Origin: Sulfuriferula sp. AH1
Lineage (GTDB): Bacteria > Pseudomonadota > Gammaproteobacteria > Burkholderiales > Sulfuriferulaceae
Direction of reading: 5' to 3'
DNA length: 64,000 nt
Assembly (NCBI RefSeq): GCF_002162035.1
Contig: NZ_CP021138.1
Span: forward strand, 992,001 to 1,056,000
Shown: piece after piece, positions 1-9,438 of the stretch
Numbering within the stretch: position 1 is the stretch's first letter
Layout: every line of letters starts with the position of its first letter
Program-made: the position numbers and the translations under genes
Notes under the pieces: generated by a model
What the model was told of the DNA's origin: nothing
The model's database searches: none
The model's input: the letters and a program-made list of their open reading frames with translations, nothing else

Positions 1-459
1 CAGCGCAGAGTTGACTTCGAAACTGGGATTCTCGGTGGTGGCGCCGATCAGGGTGACCAGGCCGGATTCGACGAACGGCAGCAGCGCATCCTGCTGCGCC
101 TTGTTGAAGCGGTGGATTTCGTCGACGAACAGCAAGGTGTGGCGGCCGTGTTGCTGCAGCGTTTGTTCGGCCTGCTCCATCGCGGCGCGGATATCCTTGA
201 CTCCGGCAAATACCGCCGACAGCGCGATGAAGGTGCAGTCGAAAGCATCGGCGGTGAGGCGCGCCAGCGTGGTTTTGCCGACACCGGGCGGCCCCCACAG
301 GATCATCGAATGCGGCTTGCCCGAGGCGAAGGCCAGGCGCAGCGGTTTGCCCTCGCCGAGCAGGTGGCTTTGGCCGATGACCTCGTCGATGCCGCGCGGC
401 CGTAGGCGCTCGGCTAGCGGCGCATGGTCTGGAATTCTATGAAATAAATCGTCGCTCAC
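1..459 (-). CDS. rarA: Replication-associated recombination protein A (RarA/MgsA), N-terminal part
   Basis: AAA+ ATPase of the RarA/MgsA/WRNIP1 family, which acts at stalled replication forks and lies in the clamp-loader lineage. Only the first 153 codons are present; the gene runs off the left edge. The translation has the Walker A motif GPPGVGKT at about residues 56-63 and a Walker B LLFVDEIH at about 109-116, followed by the sensor region [10 protein letters not shown]. The start is a GTG at 459-457 that overlaps the lolA stop codon (GTGA), so the two genes are translationally coupled. The lolA-rarA order is common in proteobacteria. The identification is firm from the motifs, but the C-terminal tetramerisation part is not visible. 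Confidence 0.93.
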   Translation of the reverse strand, partial: MSDDLFHRIPDHAPLAERLRPRGIDEVIGQSHLLGEGKPLRLAFASGKPHSMILWGPPGVGKTTLARLTADAFDCTFIALSAVFAGVKDIRAAMEQAEQTLQQHGRHTLLFVDEIHRFNKAQQDALLPFVESGLVTLIGATTENPSFEVNSAL

Positions 460-1073
460 TTGCTGTCTGATATCACATCGACCCCGGGTGGCGGGGTGAA
501 CTTGAAGGTGCTGGCAGGCAGTTTTGGATTGCGCTCCAGATGGCTGAGCTTGAGTACGGTGGTGAGGCCGAAATTGTCGCGTATCTTCATTTCCGCCAGT
601 GTGCGCTGGTTAAATCCCATCAGTATCTGATTGAAGCTGCCGTCCTTGTCCTTCGGCGTGGCGCTGAGCCAGGTCAGACCGTCATGCGTGCCGGCATCGG
701 CCAGCACATAGAATTTTTCAATCTCGTTGTTGCCTGCGAGCAGCGCCGCGGGGCTGCTGCCGAGCGCCTGATCCAGCTGCTTGATGGTGACTTGCTCGAG
801 GTCGACATCGTACAGGTAGATTTTGCTGCCATCGCCGACGATGAGCTGTTCAAACGGTTTTTGGTAGGCCCAGCGGAATTTGCCCGGGCGCGAGAATGCC
901 ATGGTGCCGCTGGTTTGCTGTTTGGTCGTGCCGTTCTTGTCGAGTACGGTCTGACTGAAGTCGGCCTTTGCGGTTCGGGTATCGGCGATGAAGGCTTTGA
1001 GAGCGTCAATACCATTGGCGCCGGCACTGGCAGTATAAAACAAGAGGGCGGCAAGCAGACTGAGTTTTTTCAT
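456..1073 (-). CDS. lolA: Outer-membrane lipoprotein carrier protein LolA
   Basis: Periplasmic chaperone that takes lipoproteins from the LolCDE complex and delivers them to LolB at the outer membrane. It has 205 residues, the normal size for the family. An N-terminal signal peptide ([19 protein letters not shown]) is clear, followed by a LolA beta-barrel sequence with the family-typical stretches [14 protein letters not shown] and LSATPKD. It sits 14 bp downstream of ftsK and overlaps rarA by four bases, so ftsK-lolA-rarA is probably one transcript. Confidence 0.95.
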   Translation of the reverse strand: MKKLSLLAALLFYTASAGANGIDALKAFIADTRTAKADFSQTVLDKNGTTKQQTSGTMAFSRPGKFRWAYQKPFEQLIVGDGSKIYLYDVDLEQVTIKQLDQALGSSPAALLAGNNEIEKFYVLADAGTHDGLTWLSATPKDKDGSFNQILMGFNQRTLAEMKIRDNFGLTTVLKLSHLERNPKLPASTFKFTPPPGVDVISDSK

Positions 1074-1087
1074 AAATGGATACCGGT

Positions 1088-3373
1088 TTATTCGCGATGT
1101 TGACCAATGACTTCCCGATTGCCGTTGCTTTGCATCGGGCTGACGAGCCCGGCGCTTTCCATGGCTTCGATCAGGCGTGCAGCCCGGTTGTAGCCAATGC
1201 GCAGATGGCGTTGTACGGCGGAAATGGAGGGACGGCGGGTGCGCAGTACCAGCGCAACGGCTTCGTCGTAGAGTGGATCAGATTCGGCATCGCCGCCACC
1301 GCTTTCGCCTGCGGCTTCGTTGTCTTCCGGCGTGTCGAGGATGCCTTCGATGTAATTGGGTTCGCCCATCTGCTTGAGATAATCGACCACTTTGTGCACT
1401 TCGTGATCGGCGACGAACGCGCCGTGTACGCGCTGCGGATAGCCGGTGCCGGGCGGCAGATAGAGCATGTCGCCCTGGCCGAGCAGGGCTTCCGCGCCCA
1501 TTTGATCGAGAATGGTGCGCGAATCGATTTTGCTGGAGACCTGGAACGCGACGCGGGTCGGCACATTGGCCTTGATCAGGCCGGTAATGACGTCCACTGA
1601 CGGACGCTGGGTGGCGAGAATGAGGTGCACGCCTGCAGCACGTGCTTTTTGTGCCAGCCGGGCGATCAGCTGTTCCACCGATTTGCCGACCACCATCATC
1701 AGATCGGCCAGTTCGTCGATCACCACCACGATCAGCGGCAGATCGTCGAGCGGCTCAGGGTTGTCCGGGGTGATGCTGAACGGATGGGTAAGGGGCTTGC
1801 CGGCTTTTCTAGCTTCGGCGAGTTTCTGGTTGTAGCCCGCCAGATTGCGCACGCCGAGTGCGGACATCAGCTTGTAGCGGCGTTCCATCTCGGCCACGCA
1901 CCAGTTGAGCGCGGCGGCGGCCTGGCGCATGTCGGTGACCACGGGCGCGAGCAGGTGCGGGATGCCGTCGTAAATCGACAGCTCCAGCATTTTCGGATCG
2001 ACCAGGATGAGCCTGACCTGATTGGCGTCAGCCTTGTACAGCAGGCTCAGGATCATCGCGTTGATGGCGACGGATTTGCCCGAGCCGGTGGTGCCTGCCA
2101 CCAGCACGTGCGGCATCTTGGCGAGGTCGGCGACCACCGGGTTACCGGCGATGTCCTTGCCCATGGCCATGGTCAGCGGGCTGTTCATGTCGTGATAGAT
2201 CTTGGCTTCGAGGATCTCCGACAGGCGCACGATTTCGCGTTTGGGGTTGGGGATCTCAAGCGCCATCGTGGTTTTGCCGGGGATGGTCTCCACCACGCGA
2301 ATACTGACCACCGACAGCGCACGGGCGAGATCTTTGGCCAGATTGAGTATCTGGCTGCCTTTTACGCCGGAGGCAGGTTCGATTTCGTAGCGGGTGATGA
2401 CCGGGCCGGGCAGGGCGGCGACCACGCGGGCTTGCACATTGAATTCGCCCAGCTTGCGTTCGATCAGGCGCGAGGTAAATTCCAGCGTGTCAGCGGTGAG
2501 GCTTTCCACTGGCGGGCTGGCGGGGTCGAGCAGGTGCAGCGGTGGCAGCGGCGAATCAGGCATTTCGGCAAACAGCGGTGCCTGTTTTTCGATTTCGACG
2601 CGTTCGGATTTGATAATGATGGGCGAGGGCGTTTCGATGATGACCGGTTCCTGGTGCTCCATGCGCTGCTTCTGCACCTGTACGACTTCCTTGCGCTGGC
2701 GCGTGGCGCTGGCGCCAGCGCGTTTGATGCGCCAGTTATCCAGTGTTTGCACTGCCCACAGCCAGCCGCGTTCCATCGCTGCACCGGTGGATTCCGCTAC
2801 GCCGATCCAGGAAATGCCGCTGAACAGGCTCCAGCCGACCGCGATCAGCACCAATAGCGCCAGCGTGCCGCCGGTAAAACCGAGCAGTTGGGTGACGGTG
2901 TCGCCACTCAGGGCGCCGATGATGCCGCCTGCCTGTTCGGGAAGATAATGCCCTATGCTGTGCAGGCGTGCAGATTCGAGTCCGCTGCTGGCGAGTATCA
3001 GCACGACGAAACCGGCGCCGCGAATAAAAGCCGGCCGGCGGTCGGCTTCCGTCTCGGGTTGCTGTTGCAGCTGATGGTAACCGCGCCAGGTATTGAAGCC
3101 GGCCAATACGATCAGCCAGCCACTTGAAAAACCGAATAACGCCAGCAGTATATCCGCTATATAGGCGCCGAATGTGCCGCCCAGATTCTGGATGGCGGCT
3201 TTGCTGCTGTGCGACCAGCCCGGATCGCTTGGCGTATAGCTGAATAGAATCAATGCCAATCCCAGCGCGATCATCGCGCTGAGCAACCAGCCGGTTTCGC
3301 GCAGCAAACCGCTGACTTTGGGCGGCAGCGGTTTGCGTGGAGTTGTAGTAGTGCGGCGACGTGGAGTAAACAT
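1088..3373 (-). CDS. ftsK: DNA translocase FtsK
   Basis: Septal DNA pump that coordinates chromosome dimer resolution with cell division. The 761 residues begin with about four membrane segments (residues 25-190), then a short proline-rich linker, the alpha/beta RecA-like motor with Walker A GTTGSGKS at about 427-434 and Walker [15 protein letters not shown], and a C-terminal gamma winged-helix domain (about 690-755) that reads KOPS sites. It is much shorter than E. coli FtsK because the linker is short, as in many betaproteobacteria. A MITE-like element ends 11 bases upstream of the start codon, counted from its first conserved base, and no good Shine-Dalgarno is visible in those bases, so native upstream control may have been displaced. 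Confidence 0.97.
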   Translation of the reverse strand: MFTPRRRTTTTPRKPLPPKVSGLLRETGWLLSAMIALGLALILFSYTPSDPGWSHSSKAAIQNLGGTFGAYIADILLALFGFSSGWLIVLAGFNTWRGYHQLQQQPETEADRRPAFIRGAGFVVLILASSGLESARLHSIGHYLPEQAGGIIGALSGDTVTQLLGFTGGTLALLVLIAVGWSLFSGISWIGVAESTGAAMERGWLWAVQTLDNWRIKRAGASATRQRKEVVQVQKQRMEHQEPVIIETPSPIIIKSERVEIEKQAPLFAEMPDSPLPPLHLLDPASPPVESLTADTLEFTSRLIERKLGEFNVQARVVAALPGPVITRYEIEPASGVKGSQILNLAKDLARALSVVSIRVVETIPGKTTMALEIPNPKREIVRLSEILEAKIYHDMNSPLTMAMGKDIAGNPVVADLAKMPHVLVAGTTGSGKSVAINAMILSLLYKADANQVRLILVDPKMLELSIYDGIPHLLAPVVTDMRQAAAALNWCVAEMERRYKLMSALGVRNLAGYNQKLAEARKAGKPLTHPFSITPDNPEPLDDLPLIVVVIDELADLMMVVGKSVEQLIARLAQKARAAGVHLILATQRPSVDVITGLIKANVPTRVAFQVSSKIDSRTILDQMGAEALLGQGDMLYLPPGTGYPQRVHGAFVADHEVHKVVDYLKQMGEPNYIEGILDTPEDNEAAGESGGGDAESDPLYDEAVALVLRTRRPSISAVQRHLRIGYNRAARLIEAMESAGLVSPMQSNGNREVIGQHRE

Positions 3374-4718
<1,345 letters not shown>

Positions 4719-4724
4719 AACGTC

Positions 4725-5282
4725 ATGGCAGGTAAACACCTACCTGCATCCCTCACCCCTGACGATCTTGCGCTGTTCCAGGCAGCCGTCAGGGATGCCC
4801 AACCTATCGCCGCTCATGGGCGTATCGAACCTGATCCGGTAGCAACACCCCCCATTCCCAAAAGTCTATTGCGCGACGAGCAGCAAGTGCTGGCCGACAG
4901 CCTGTCCGATTACATCGGCTGGGACGACGGACTGGAAACCGGCGAGGAGCTGGTGTTCATCCGTCCCGGTTTGCGTCGCGATACGCTGCGCAAACTGCGC
5001 CGCGGGCACTGGATATTGCAGGGCGAACTGGATCTGCATGGCATGGTCAGCGTGGAGGCGCGACAGGCTGTGGCGGCCTTTATCGCGCATTGCAGCAAGC
5101 GCGGGCTGCGTTGTGTGCGGATTATTCATGGCAAGGGCCTGGGTTCCAGGAATCGTGAACCGGTGCTGCGCACCAAGGTCAAGCATTGGCTGATGCAGAA
5201 GGATGAAGTATTGGCATTTTGTCAGGCGCGCGCAGTCGATGGCGGCAGCGGTGCGGTAGTCGTATTGTTGAAATCAAGTTAA
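4725..5282 (+). CDS. Smr-domain protein
   Basis: Small MutS-related (Smr) endonuclease-type protein of 185 residues. The C-terminal half carries the domain hallmarks LDLHG and IIHGKG, typical of YdaL/SmrA-type stand-alone Smr proteins with nicking or RNA-cleaving activity. The N-terminal ~90 residues are poorly conserved and charged. It begins six bases after trxB and is followed twelve bases later by the peroxiredoxin gene, so it is probably co-transcribed. Its substrate cannot be told from sequence. Confidence 0.85.
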   Translation: MAGKHLPASLTPDDLALFQAAVRDAQPIAAHGRIEPDPVATPPIPKSLLRDEQQVLADSLSDYIGWDDGLETGEELVFIRPGLRRDTLRKLRRGHWILQGELDLHGMVSVEARQAVAAFIAHCSKRGLRCVRIIHGKGLGSRNREPVLRTKVKHWLMQKDEVLAFCQARAVDGGSGAVVVLLKSS

Positions 5283-5294
5283 CGAGGAGTGAAT

Positions 5295-5750
5295 ATGCAA
5301 ATTGATGATTTTGAATTGCCAGCAACAGGTAATAAGACGTTCAAGCTGAGCAATGCGCGCGGCAAGAAGCTGGTGGTGTATTTTTATCCCAAGGACGATA
5401 CCCCTGGATGCACGGTGGAAGGCTCCGATTTCCGTGACCTGTATGCCGGGTTTCAGCAGCTCGGCTGCGAGATCGTGGGCATTTCGCGTGACAGTGTCCA
5501 ATCCCATGAGAAGTTCAAAGCCAAGCTCAATGTGCCGTTCGACTTGCTTGCCGATGAAGACGAGAAGGTGTGTGAATTGTTTGGTGTCATGAAATTAAAG
5601 AATATGTATGGTAAAGAAGTGCGTGGTATCGATCGCAGTACGTTTTTGTTTGATGAAGCCGGAAAAATAATACAGGAATGGCGCAGCGTGAAATCGGCTG
5701 GCCATGCCCAAGCAGTTCTGGATGCCCTTAAATCCCTTCAGGAGAATTAA
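5295..5750 (+). CDS. bcp: Thioredoxin-dependent peroxiredoxin (Bcp/PrxQ type)
   Basis: Thiol peroxidase that reduces peroxides using thioredoxin. It has 151 residues from the ATG at 5295. An in-frame GTG at 5289 is less likely because the GAGGAG ribosome-binding site at 5284-5289 sits five bases before the ATG. The peroxidatic cysteine lies in DDTPGCTVEG (about residue 39), the Bcp signature. Placement two genes after trxB is functionally sensible, since TrxB recycles its reductant. Confidence 0.94.
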   Translation: MQIDDFELPATGNKTFKLSNARGKKLVVYFYPKDDTPGCTVEGSDFRDLYAGFQQLGCEIVGISRDSVQSHEKFKAKLNVPFDLLADEDEKVCELFGVMKLKNMYGKEVRGIDRSTFLFDEAGKIIQEWRSVKSAGHAQAVLDALKSLQEN

Positions 5751-7151
5751 ATGCCACGTAAAACCCCGGCGGTGATTAAGCTGTTTGTATTGGATACCAA
5801 TGTGCTGATGCATGATCCAACCAGTCTGTTTCGGTTTGAAGAGCATGATGTGTTTTTACCTATGGCGACACTCGAAGAACTGGACCAGCACAAGATAGGC
5901 ATGACCGAAGTCGCGCGCAATGCGCGGCAGGCCAGCCGCTTTTTGGACGAGATCGTATCGGGGTGCGAGACTGGCATCGAGTCGGGTATCTCGCTGTCCA
6001 GCAAAGGGCGCAAAGGTGCGATAGGGCGACTGTTCCTGCAGACCCGCGCCATCCAGGGTTCGTTGCCGGCCAGCCTGCCTTCCAGCAAGGTGGATAATCA
6101 GATACTCGGCGTGCTGCTGAGCTTGCGTCAGGAACAGCCGGGCCGTCCGGTGATACTGGTGTCCAAGGACATCAACATGCGTATCAAGGCGCGCGCGCTG
6201 GGGCTGCTCGCAGAGGATTATTTCAATGACAAGGTGCTGGAAGACACCGACCTGCTATATGCCGGCGTGCGCGAGCTGCCAGCCGATTTCTGGGACAAGC
6301 ACGGCAAGGGCATGGAATCCTGGCAGGTGGAAGGCCGTACCTGGTATCGCATCAAAGGGCCGCTCGTATCCAGCTTGCTGGTCAACGAATTCGTGTATCT
6401 GGAAAGCGGGACGCCGTTCCATGCCATCGTCAAGTCAGTCGACGGCAAGGTCGCCGAGCTGCAAACCATCAAGGATTACGGCCATCAGAAAAACAATGTC
6501 TGGGGTATCGCCGCGCGCAACCGCGAGCAGAATTTCGCACTGAATGTGCTGATGGACCCGGAGATCGATTTCGTGACTTTGCTCGGCCAGGCCGGTACCG
6601 GCAAGACCTTGCTGACGCTGGCTGCCGGATTGATGCAAACGCTGGAGCACAAGCGTTATTCCGAGATCATCATGACCCGGGTGACGGTGCCGGTGGGCGA
6701 AGATATCGGTTTTCTGCCGGGCACTGAAGAGGAAAAAATGAGCCCGTGGATGGGTGCGCTGGAAGACAACCTCGATGTGCTGAACAAGACCGATGAAGCG
6801 GCAGGGGACTGGGGTCGTGCCGCGACGCAGGATCTGATACGCACCCGCATCAAGGTGAAGTCGCTGAATTTCATGCGCGGACGGACTTTTCTGAACAAAT
6901 ACCTGATTATCGACGAAGCGCAAAACCTGACGCCCAAGCAGATGAAGACCCTGATCACCCGCGCCGGTCCGGGGACCAAGGTGGTCTGTCTGGGCAATAT
7001 TTCGCAGATCGATACGCCTTATCTGACCGAAGGCAGCTCCGGCCTGACTTATGTGGTGGATCGTTTCAAGGGCTGGCCGCATGGCGGGCATATCACGCTG
7101 GCGCGCGGCGAACGTTCGCGTCTGGCGGATTATGCCGGGGAAACCCTTTGA
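5751..7151 (+). CDS. PIN domain-PhoH family ATPase (YlaK/PhoH2-like)
   Basis: Fusion of an N-terminal PIN nuclease domain (about residues 10-135, opening with VLDTNVLMHDP) and a C-terminal PhoH-type P-loop ATPase (Walker A GQAGTGKT at about 278-285, Walker B YLIIDEAQNL). The 466-residue length fits the PIN-PhoH (PhoH2) class, for which RNA helicase and RNase activities have been reported. It starts directly after the bcp stop codon, and its own stop overlaps the TTG start of the barnase gene (TTGA), so an RNA-acting protein is coupled to a secreted RNase and its inhibitor. Confidence 0.93.
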   Translation: MPRKTPAVIKLFVLDTNVLMHDPTSLFRFEEHDVFLPMATLEELDQHKIGMTEVARNARQASRFLDEIVSGCETGIESGISLSSKGRKGAIGRLFLQTRAIQGSLPASLPSSKVDNQILGVLLSLRQEQPGRPVILVSKDINMRIKARALGLLAEDYFNDKVLEDTDLLYAGVRELPADFWDKHGKGMESWQVEGRTWYRIKGPLVSSLLVNEFVYLESGTPFHAIVKSVDGKVAELQTIKDYGHQKNNVWGIAARNREQNFALNVLMDPEIDFVTLLGQAGTGKTLLTLAAGLMQTLEHKRYSEIIMTRVTVPVGEDIGFLPGTEEEKMSPWMGALEDNLDVLNKTDEAAGDWGRAATQDLIRTRIKVKSLNFMRGRTFLNKYLIIDEAQNLTPKQMKTLITRAGPGTKVVCLGNISQIDTPYLTEGSSGLTYVVDRFKGWPHGGHITLARGERSRLADYAGETL

Positions 7152-7597
7152 GGCGATGGGGATGGGCATGGCTGGCGGCGGCGTTTATCAGTTCAACAGC
7201 GTTTGCCGCGCCATGCCGCGATGAAGTTCACCGGGTAAATTTTTCACTTCGTCCTATAATAGATGAAGTTGAGTTAACCGATATTCTGAACCGGTTAAAC
7301 GCAACCCATAATCGTTACCTGCCCGACAAGTTTGTTACCAAGCGGGCCGCCGTTGCCGCGGGCTGGCAGCGCGGCCATGCATTATGGGATGCGCCTTTGC
7401 TCAAAGGTAAAAGTATCGGAGGCGACAGGTTTGACAACCGCGAACGGCAGCTATCGGCCGGGCAATGGCGGGAAGCGGATCTGGATTACAAGGGAGGGCA
7501 TCGTGGCGCGAAACGTCTGATTTTTTCGCTTCAGGGACGGCGCTTTATTACGGTGGATCATTATCAAACTTATACGGAGATACCAGCCTGCCAATGA
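7148..7597 (+). CDS. Secreted guanyl-specific ribonuclease (barnase family)
   Basis: Predicted extracytoplasmic RNase of 149 residues. A signal peptide (MRRWGWAWLAAAFISSTAFA) precedes a barnase domain with GGDRFDNRE, WREADLDY and DHYQTYTEI. The catalytic trio matching barnase Glu73, Arg87 and His102 is kept as Glu109, Arg123 and His138, so it should be active. Cys23 and Cys148 could form a disulfide. The start is TTG overlapping the upstream stop, preceded by a GGGG-A run at 7137-7141; no ATG exists in frame before the domain. The downstream gene encodes barstar and overlaps by four bases. Confidence 0.9.
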   Translation: MRRWGWAWLAAAFISSTAFAAPCRDEVHRVNFSLRPIIDEVELTDILNRLNATHNRYLPDKFVTKRAAVAAGWQRGHALWDAPLLKGKSIGGDRFDNRERQLSAGQWREADLDYKGGHRGAKRLIFSLQGRRFITVDHYQTYTEIPACQ

Positions 7598-7860
7598 AAA
7601 CCTGTTATTTAAAAAACCTGACCAGCCTGAAAAGCTTTTATGAGCAAATTGCGTTTTCTTTTGATTTTCCGTCTCATTTCGGACGCAACATGGATGCTTT
7701 ATGGGATACGCTGACCGATGTCGAAGGACCGTTGGAGCTGATCTGGGAGCAACCGGGCGTCAGTCGTGATGCAATGGGCGAAGATTACTGGCTGCTGCTG
7801 GAAATACTTGCCGATGCAGTCGCGGAGCGGGATGACTTCAGCTTTACCTTGCGCGCCTGA
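7594..7860 (+). CDS. Barstar-family ribonuclease inhibitor
   Basis: Cytoplasmic inhibitor of 88 residues that should protect the producer from the RNase encoded just upstream. The ATG overlaps the barnase stop (ATGA), giving the coupling expected for a toxin-immunity pair. The barstar signature FGRNMDALWDTL includes Asp34 and Asp38, which correspond to the barnase-binding Asp35 and Asp39 of Bacillus barstar. A longer in-frame extension upstream exists but reads through the barnase gene and is not the likely start. Confidence 0.92.
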   Translation: MKTCYLKNLTSLKSFYEQIAFSFDFPSHFGRNMDALWDTLTDVEGPLELIWEQPGVSRDAMGEDYWLLLEILADAVAERDDFSFTLRA

Positions 7861-7880
7861 GTTTGCGGTTAGCATAAAAA

Positions 7881-7946
7881 AACGTCTATCCGCCAGCACG
7901 ACAGGTAGACGTTCGGAAAAAGTACGACCGGGATGGGCTGTACTTT
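7881..7946. terminator. Two adjacent inverted repeats between convergent genes
   Basis: Between barstar (plus) and sqr (minus). AACGTCTA at 7881-7888 pairs with TAGACGTT at 7906-7913, flanked by A-runs on both sides (7876-7882 and 7917-7921). AAAGTAC at 7919-7925 pairs with GTACTTT at 7940-7946. The first could end transcription from the sqr side, where the A-run reads as U. A weaker hairpin with CAGCAG/CTGCTG arms lies around 7951-7987. This is a plausible bidirectional terminator. Confidence 0.5.
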
Positions 7947-7994
7947 AAAGCAGCAGTGGGCCGTCTTTTTGGGGCGGTTACCTGCTGTTATGCG

Positions 7995-9263
7995 TTATTT
8001 CAATTTCTTGATGCCCATCGCACCGAGCACGTATTTTTCATAAATAGGTTCGGTCGTGCCTTTCTTCATTTTGCGGATGAAATATTTTTCAAACGCAATT
8101 TTGGCCAGATGTACCCATTTCCCTTCTTTAAACCAGTTGACGTTGCGCGGAGGAATCTGCGGCAGCGCGACAAACGCTGCGCCGGCATCCCCGAAATCGG
8201 CCAGACAGATCGCATTCCATGTTGCCTTTTCGCTGGGTTCCTTGCCATCCAGTGCATTGCGGATGTTATGCGCCGTGGCGGTGACCATGCTTTCTATCAT
8301 GTAGCCTGTCTTCGGTGTGCCGGTAGGCACGGGCGTGGTCTCTACCGGCGGTATGGCGACGCATACGCCGACCGAATAGATGTTCGGATATTTCGGATTG
8401 CGCTGATAAGGATCTGCAATGATGAAACCACGCGGATTGGTGAGGCCCTCGATGCCGAAAACGGCATCTATGCCCTTGAATGCAGGCAGCATCATCGAAT
8501 AGCCGAACGGCAGTTCGTGTTCCTTTTTTACGCTGCCGTCGTCGTTGTGCTCGGTAACGAACATTTTGCCGGCTTCGACTTTGGTGACTTTGGCGTTACA
8601 TATCCATTTGATATGGCGGTCGCGCATGCTGGATTCGAGCATACCCTTGGAATCGCCTACGCCACCCAAACCGAGATGGCCGATATAGGGTTCGGCAGTG
8701 ACGAAGGTCATGGGCACCTTGTCGCGGATCTTGCGTTTGCGCAAATCCGTTTCCATGATGAAAGCGTATTCGTAAGCTGGGCCATAGCAGGATGCGCCTT
8801 GCACGGCGCCGACGACGATGGGGCCCGGCTGGGCGCAGAAATTTTCCCATTCATTCGCGGATTTTTCCGCGTGGTCGACGCTGCATACCGAATGGGTGTG
8901 GCCTTGGGGCCCTAATCCGGGGACTTCATCAAAGGCAAGCTTGGGGCCGGTCGCGATCACCAGATAATCGTAATCGATGACTTGTCCATCGACCAGTTCG
9001 ACCTGATTCCGATCCGGATGCAGACGTGCGGCGCCGCGCGGAATGAATTTGATGCCCTTTCTTTCCAGATAAGGCGCGACCGGGAAGGTTACTTCCTCGC
9101 GGCTGCGCCATTTGACGCCGACCCAGGGGTTGGATGGCGTGAATTGAAAAGTGTCGGTGTTGGAGATGACGGTAACGGTATCCTCCGGGCGCGCCAGTTC
9201 TTTCATTTCATAAGCCATCGGCATGCCGCCTATGCCGGCGCCTAAAATTACGATGTGTGCCAT
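7995..9263 (-). CDS. sqr: Sulfide:quinone oxidoreductase
   Basis: Membrane-associated FAD enzyme that oxidises sulfide and passes electrons to quinone. It has 422 residues from the ATG at 9263, chosen over an upstream in-frame ATG because AAGGA precedes it. It closely resembles the Acidithiobacillus ferrooxidans enzyme as I recall it: FAD-binding GAGIGG at the N-terminus, QFTPSNPWVGV, GGVGDSKG and a basic C-terminus typical of membrane anchoring. The three catalytic cysteines are kept as Cys127 (CSVDHA), Cys159 (GASCYGPAY) and Cys353 (WNAICLAD). It is divergent from a sigma-54 activator, and a sigma-54 promoter faces it. Confidence 0.93.
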   Translation of the reverse strand: MAHIVILGAGIGGMPMAYEMKELARPEDTVTVISNTDTFQFTPSNPWVGVKWRSREEVTFPVAPYLERKGIKFIPRGAARLHPDRNQVELVDGQVIDYDYLVIATGPKLAFDEVPGLGPQGHTHSVCSVDHAEKSANEWENFCAQPGPIVVGAVQGASCYGPAYEYAFIMETDLRKRKIRDKVPMTFVTAEPYIGHLGLGGVGDSKGMLESSMRDRHIKWICNAKVTKVEAGKMFVTEHNDDGSVKKEHELPFGYSMMLPAFKGIDAVFGIEGLTNPRGFIIADPYQRNPKYPNIYSVGVCVAIPPVETTPVPTGTPKTGYMIESMVTATAHNIRNALDGKEPSEKATWNAICLADFGDAGAAFVALPQIPPRNVNWFKEGKWVHLAKIAFEKYFIRKMKKGTTEPIYEKYVLGAMGIKKLK

Positions 9264-9309
9264 TGCGGTATCCTTATTCTGATTTGGAATGTTGCCAACG
9301 CTAATACTT

Positions 9310-9325
9310 AGCGGATTTTGTGCCA
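9310..9325 (-). promoter_or_regulatory. Sigma-54 (-24/-12) promoter for sqr
   Basis: Read on the minus strand this is TGGCAC-AAAAT-CCGCT. The -24 half is a perfect TGGCAC, and the GC of the -12 half has the exact invariant spacing (GG and GC ten bases apart); only the TT before GC is off consensus. It lies about 47 bases upstream of the sqr ATG, giving a predicted leader of roughly 36 bases. The neighbouring gene encodes a sigma-54 activator, which strengthens the call. Confidence 0.75.
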
Positions 9326-9385
9326 TGATTTCAATATAATGAATTTAAAGTATTTTTTGTTATGTTCAGATTTTGAAATAAAATT

Positions 9386-9438
9386 TGTCATGACAGAGTG
9401 TCTGGTTATGACTTATGCTGAGCCATCTTGTCATGACA
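9386..9438. promoter_or_regulatory. Paired palindromes, candidate enhancer sites
   Basis: The perfect 10-bp palindrome TGTCATGACA occurs twice, at 9386-9395 and 9429-9438, 43 bp apart (about four helical turns). Both lie 60-120 bp upstream of the sqr -24/-12 element, the usual position for dimers of a sigma-54 enhancer-binding protein. The second copy falls inside the regulator frame if its first ATG is used, but upstream of it if the TTG at 9457 is the true start. Confidence 0.65.

Noticed and set aside
1625-2857. Long open frame (about 410 codons) on the plus strand opposite ftsK
   Set aside because: It is the complement of the conserved FtsK motor; histidine/glutamine-rich translation without family features, a by-product of GC-rich codon usage.
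7956-8915. Open frame of about 319 codons opposite sqr
   Set aside because: It lies entirely antisense to a well-conserved SQR, has no ribosome-binding site and no recognisable domain.
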